Assembly (NCBI GenBank): GCA_025358255.1
Contig: JANYKC010000039.1
Location: 1-64,000 of the forward strand
Origin: Spirochaetaceae bacterium
GTDB lineage: Bacteria; Spirochaetota; Spirochaetia; Treponematales; Rectinemataceae
Reading direction: 5' to 3'
Length of the DNA stretch: 64,000 nucleotides
The stretch's first letter is position 1. Each line of letters begins with the position of its first letter. Under the pieces are notes generated by a model. That model saw only the letters and a program-made list of their open reading frames with translations. It made no database searches and was not told the DNA's origin. Of this stretch, positions 60,705 to 64,000 are shown piece after piece. The position numbers were made by a program, and so were the translations under genes.

Positions 60705-62473
60705 ATCCGCCTCACTCCCGAGCTCGAGGACTGCTCCTTCTGGATGCGGAACTTCCCGAGGACTCCGGTGCGCTCCACGTGCGGGCCCCCGCAGACTTCC
60801 TTGGAGAAATCGCCCATCGTGTAGACCTTGACGCTTTCCTCGTATTTCTCGCCGAAAAGGGCCCTTGCGCCGGCGGCGCGGGCGTCCTCGAGCTTCATGA
60901 CCGCCATGGTCACGGGGAGGTCCCGCTTGATCTGCTCGTTGACGATGGCCTCGACCTTCTCGAGCTCTTCCTTGGTCACCGGGGCGGGATGGGCGAAATC
61001 GAAGCGGAGGCGTTCGCTCGTGATGTTCGAGCCCTTCTGGGCCACATGGTCGCCGAGGACGATCGTGAGGGCCTGCTGGAGGAGATGGGTCGCGGTGTGG
61101 TAGGCGGTGGAGACATCCGAATGGTCGGCCATGCCGCCCTTGAACAGCTGCTCGCTGCCCGCGCGGGAGAGCTCCTGATGCTTCTTGAACTCGGCATCGA
61201 AGCCCTCTTTGTCCACCTTCATGCCCGCTTCGGTGGCCAGCTCCTCGGTCATCTCGATCGGGAAGCCATAGGTGTCATAGAGGCGGAATGCCACACGGCC
61301 GGGGACGGTCTTCTGGGGGTTTTTCTGGAGGTTGGGGAGGAGCTTCTGCCACTCGTGCTCTCCGGCCTTGAGGGTCTCGGAGAACTTGGCCTCCTCGGCC
61401 GCGAGCTCTTCCATGACGCGGGCCCGGTTCCCCGCCAGCTCGGGATAGGGACCTTGGTAGATGTCCACCACTGCCGCGGCCACGCTCGGGAGGAAAGGGG
61501 CCTCGATGCCGAGCTTGCGGCCATGGCGGACGGCACGCCTGATGAGGCGGCGCAGGACATAGCCGGCGCCGACATTCGAGGGGGACAGGCCTTTGGAGTC
61601 GCCTAATATCATCGTTGCGGAGCGGACATGGTCGGCGATGATGCGGAAGGAATGGTCCAGCCCGGGGCCCTCCCCATAAACCTTGCCCGAGACCTCGCCG
61701 ATGGCCTCGAGGATCGCGGCGAAGGCCTCGGTCTGGTAGACGGAGGTCTTGCCCTGGAGGACGGCGACCGTCCGCTCAAGACCCATCCCGGTGTCCACGT
61801 TCTGCGCAGGAAGCCTCACGAGGGTCTTTTCGTCCACCCGGTTGTACTCCATGAACACGTTGTTCCAGATCTCCATCCAGTTCTTCGGATCCGTGCCCTT
61901 GTTGGAGAGCGCCGGCGGGAAGCCGGTGCCGACCCAGTAGAAGATCTCCGTGTCGGGGCCGCAGGGGCCTGTCGGGCCGGCCGCCCACCAGTTGTCGCTC
62001 GCGGGAAGGTAGGCGATGCGGCCTTCCGGCACGCCGACGTCCTTCCAGAAACCGGCCGAATCCTCGTCCCGGGGAGCGTTGTCGTCGCCGGCGAAGACCG
62101 TCACGGAGAGCATTCGGGGATCCAGGGCGAGCCATGTGGGGTCCGTGAGGAGTTCCCAGCTGTAGGCGATGGAGTCCTTCTTGAAGTAGTCGCCGAGGGA
62201 CCAGTTGCCCAGCATCTCGAAAAAAGTGAGGTGGGCAGCGTCGCCCACTTCGTCTATGTCACCCGTCCGGACGCATTTCTGGTAATCGCACAGGCGCTTG
62301 CCCGCCGGATGGGGATTGCCCAGGAGGTAGGGAACGAGAGGATGCATGCCCGCCGTGGTGAAAAGGACGGTCGGGTCGTTCTCGGGGATGAGGGACTTGC
62401 CGGAGATCTCGGCATGGCCCTTCGACTTGAAGAACTCAATGTATTTGCGACGAAGCTCATTCGAGGTAATCAT
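60686..62473 (-). CDS. alaS: Alanyl-tRNA synthetase, short form without the C-Ala domain
   Basis: A 595-residue AlaRS. The class II catalytic core is seen in the N-terminal part (KGHAEISGKSLIPENDPTVLFTTAGMHPLVP). The tRNA recognition region and the editing/zinc site follow (HTATHLLQQAL near residue 460 and CGGPHVERTG near residue 565). Most bacterial AlaRS are about 870 residues with a C-terminal oligomerisation (C-Ala) domain; this one ends after the editing domain, as in Treponema and Borrelia. The frame is intact to the stop, so it is the natural form. The promoter is just upstream. Confidence 0.93.
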   Translation of the reverse strand: MITSNELRRKYIEFFKSKGHAEISGKSLIPENDPTVLFTTAGMHPLVPYLLGNPHPAGKRLCDYQKCVRTGDIDEVGDAAHLTFFEMLGNWSLGDYFKKDSIAYSWELLTDPTWLALDPRMLSVTVFAGDDNAPRDEDSAGFWKDVGVPEGRIAYLPASDNWWAAGPTGPCGPDTEIFYWVGTGFPPALSNKGTDPKNWMEIWNNVFMEYNRVDEKTLVRLPAQNVDTGMGLERTVAVLQGKTSVYQTEAFAAILEAIGEVSGKVYGEGPGLDHSFRIIADHVRSATMILGDSKGLSPSNVGAGYVLRRLIRRAVRHGRKLGIEAPFLPSVAAAVVDIYQGPYPELAGNRARVMEELAAEEAKFSETLKAGEHEWQKLLPNLQKNPQKTVPGRVAFRLYDTYGFPIEMTEELATEAGMKVDKEGFDAEFKKHQELSRAGSEQLFKGGMADHSDVSTAYHTATHLLQQALTIVLGDHVAQKGSNITSERLRFDFAHPAPVTKEELEKVEAIVNEQIKRDLPVTMAVMKLEDARAAGARALFGEKYEESVKVYTMGDFSKEVCGGPHVERTGVLGKFRIQKEQSSSSGVRRIYAVLE

Positions 62474-62482
62474 GGGATTGAA

Positions 62483-62510
62483 GGTATATCGGGAAACCGA
62501 AACCGGTCAA
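62483..62510 (-). promoter_or_regulatory. Promoter of alaS
   Basis: On the minus strand TTGACC (62505-62510) and TATACC (62483-62488) are 16 nt apart. The -35 overlaps the HD-GYP stop codon. The -10 ends 9 nt before the ATG, so the mRNA may be leaderless. Confidence 0.6.
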
Positions 62511-63823
62511 GCCGTGGCTTTTTTGGCTTCCTCGTGGACGACGTCCGGGAATTGCTTCTGGATGCCCTCGATCGTCGTGATGATGTCGAAGAAGGCATCG
62601 ATGATATCGGGATCGAATTTCACGCCGGCAAGCTTCTTGAGCTCGTCGTAGACCGCCGCCTGGTCCCAGCTTGCCTTGTAGACCCGTCGGGAACACAAGG
62701 CGTCGAAGACATCGGCCACTGCCACAATCCGTCCCGCCAGGGGTATCTCCTCGCCCTTGAGGCGCCTGGCCCTGCCATCGGGACCGGATTCAAGCGCGGG
62801 AGCGTGCCAGACCTCGCCGGTCCTCTCGACCCCCTCGACCTGGATCTGGCGGACTTCGTAGAAGGAGTTGCGGAAGTCGACCATGCCCGGATACCCCGTC
62901 CCGTCCCAGTTCTCGTGGTGGGTCAGGGCGATGGCTGCCGCCATCCGGTCATAATCGGTCTCGTCAGTGAAGAGCCGGGCACCGCAGAAGGTATGCCCCT
63001 CCATGATCGCCCTTTCCTCGTCCGTGAAGCGCGAGGGCTTCTTGAGGATGAGATCGTTGATCCCCACCTTGCCGACATCATGGAGCATCGCGGCAAGCTT
63101 GAGCGTATCCTTGGTCCGGTCGCGCTCGGAATCGGAGATCCCCTTCTTCCTGGCCCAGCGATCGTAGATCTCCGCCGCGAAACTCGCCACGCGGTTCACG
63201 TGGGCGCCGGTCTCGTGGCTGTCCTTGAGCTGGGCGACCCGGTTGGCCATGAGGATGGTGCCCCGGATGAACATGGCCATCTGGAGCTGGTTGGTCGCGT
63301 TGGCGGCGAAATGGGTGATGATGGGCTCGTCTTCCTCACGGAAGGCCACGATTTCCCCGGACTGGTCCTTGGCATTGATGAGCTGGATGACCCCGAGGAG
63401 GCCTCCGATATTCGTCTTCAGGGGGACGGTGAGCATCGAAGTGGTCTTGTAGCCGGATTTCTGGTCGTAGGAGGTGTTGTAGGAATAGGGCATCCCGGCG
63501 GGGAGGTTGTAGACATCGGGGATGTTGAGGAGCTTGCCGGTCATCGCGACATAGCCGGATATGGACTTGTCGTCGATATGGACGGTGAAACTGGAATAGG
63601 GCAGCTTCTGGCCCGGGGGGAGACCGCGCTCCTTGAGGGCATTCTGGGTGTAGCTGAAGTGGAGATGGTCGCCGTCGCGCTTGTAGATGGTGCCGGCCTC
63701 GGCCCCCAGCATCTTCCGTGCCTCAAGGAGGATGCGTTCGAGAAGGATGTCCACGTCCTGAATCTGGTTGAGTTCGGAGTCAATCTGGAGGATGCCCCTG
63801 ATGTCGTCGTCGTCGAAAGCCAT
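62507..63823 (-). CDS. GAF-HD-GYP protein, probable cyclic-di-GMP phosphodiesterase
   Basis: A 438-residue cytoplasmic protein. An N-terminal GAF domain (about residues 15-170) is followed by an HD-GYP domain: HDVGKVGINDLIL (about residue 250), the HHENWDGTGYPG motif near residue 307, and ADVFDAL with the last metal ligand near residue 370. The G-Y-P of the name is present as GTGYPG. It would hydrolyse c-di-GMP in response to a GAF ligand. A CAGGAG site precedes the ATG; TTGCGC/TACACT with a 17-nt spacer is upstream (63863-63891). Confidence 0.9.
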   Translation of the reverse strand: MAFDDDDIRGILQIDSELNQIQDVDILLERILLEARKMLGAEAGTIYKRDGDHLHFSYTQNALKERGLPPGQKLPYSSFTVHIDDKSISGYVAMTGKLLNIPDVYNLPAGMPYSYNTSYDQKSGYKTTSMLTVPLKTNIGGLLGVIQLINAKDQSGEIVAFREEDEPIITHFAANATNQLQMAMFIRGTILMANRVAQLKDSHETGAHVNRVASFAAEIYDRWARKKGISDSERDRTKDTLKLAAMLHDVGKVGINDLILKKPSRFTDEERAIMEGHTFCGARLFTDETDYDRMAAAIALTHHENWDGTGYPGMVDFRNSFYEVRQIQVEGVERTGEVWHAPALESGPDGRARRLKGEEIPLAGRIVAVADVFDALCSRRVYKASWDQAAVYDELKKLAGVKFDPDIIDAFFDIITTIEGIQKQFPDVVHEEAKKATA

Positions 63824-63923
63824 CTCCTGCCTGTTCCTTCTGCGCTGTTGTACCCTAAGTGTATCGTGCCAAGTCCCTTAGCGCAATGCGGACGGCCTAC
63901 AGAAAAGCGCGACATTTCCACTC

Positions 63924-63967
63924 TTGCAAAGCTCTCGCCCCTGAGCCATATTGATGAATGATCATTC
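63924..63967 (+). promoter_or_regulatory. Promoter and palindromic operator at the window end
   Basis: TTGCAA (63924-63929) and CATATT (63947-63952) are 17 nt apart. The perfect palindrome GAATGATCATTC (63956-63967) overlaps the expected transcription start, an arrangement typical of TetR-family autoregulation. A GGAGG site follows. Confidence 0.55.
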
Positions 63968-63986
63968 GTTCATTAATGGAGGCGGC

Positions 63987-64000
63987 ATGAAAACCTTGGT
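63987..64000 (+). CDS. 5' end of a gene cut by the window
   Basis: ATG at 63987 with a GGAGGCGGC ribosome binding site; only M-K-T-L is visible. The upstream operator suggests a self-regulated gene such as a TetR-type repressor or a gene under one, but the product cannot be told. Confidence 0.5.

Noticed and set aside
61628..63961. Long plus-strand open frame opposite alaS and the HD-GYP gene
   Set aside because: No family resemblance and low-complexity composition; the minus-strand genes explain the region.

Overview
The window looks like a GC-rich chromosomal segment of an anaerobic spirochaete (Spirochaetota, Treponema/Spirochaetales side). The clues are a DUF5312 protein, an alanyl-tRNA synthetase that lacks the C-terminal domain as in Treponema and Borrelia, a small RRM RNA-binding protein, RNase Y with YmdB, the dxs-folP-cdaA-ybbR-acpS-DUF2225-truA run, and strictly anaerobic corrinoid/ferredoxin genes. 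This placement is an inference from gene content; no rRNA or tRNA gene is visible. Promoters resemble the sigma-70 consensus, and several -10 boxes lie only 6-10 nt from a start codon.

Layout. 1-3000 (+): birA, a DUF5312 gene and a cupin. 2963-16958 (-): one very long co-directional cluster of 13 genes reading from a strong promoter at 16931-16958. In transcription order these are allF/fdrA, allG (DUF1116), a cyclase-family metal hydrolase, a GNAT-like protein, a thiolase-fold protein lacking the nucleophilic Cys, a DUF35 zinc-ribbon partner, an NCS2 purine/pyrimidine permease, a GntR/FadR regulator, allH (DUF2877), the three subunits of a xanthine-dehydrogenase-type molybdenum hydroxylase, and a MocA-like cytidylyltransferase. 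Together they suggest uptake, oxidation, ring opening and transcarbamoylation of an N-heterocycle, with an aldolase-like step of unknown role.

17120-18736 (-) is an amidase. Divergent from it, 18852-20844 (+) is a compact MarR-hgcA-hgcB operon, which is the mercury methylation gene pair. Downstream comes decayed DNA (an 83-bp dispersed repeat and remnants of transketolase and transaldolase genes), then an ECF-like sigma factor with a small membrane protein.

22695-28269: hflX, an alpha/beta hydrolase, an alanine-type aminotransferase, a radical SAM protein and a parvulin. 28484-29083 holds the second copy of the 83-bp repeat and a broken DUF434 gene. 29087-35553 (-): a TolC / membrane-fusion protein / RND efflux operon. 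35794-38352 (-): a family B DNA polymerase. 38442-45181 (+): thrA (aspartokinase-homoserine dehydrogenase), a nitrilase-family amidase, a GlpA-like oxidoreductase, a GlpB-like/DUF1667 fusion and a PIN protein. 45178-49787 (-): a chemoreceptor, ymdB and rny. 49891-50704 (+): a promoter with a long structured leader or small RNA, then an RRM gene. 50696-52352: an RluD-type pseudouridine synthase and a cyclic-nucleotide-binding protein. 52675-60091 (-): HAD phosphatase, truA, DUF2225, acpS, ybbR, cdaA, folP, dxs. 60234-64000: a hypothetical gene, alaS, a GAF-HD-GYP protein, and the start of an operator-controlled gene cut by the window end.

The points of most interest are hgcAB, the 13-gene heterocycle operon with an AllFGH complex and a Cys-less thiolase/DUF35 pair, the dispersed 83-bp repeat, and three short tandem arrays (15, 18 and 15 bp units), two of them in frame inside housekeeping genes.
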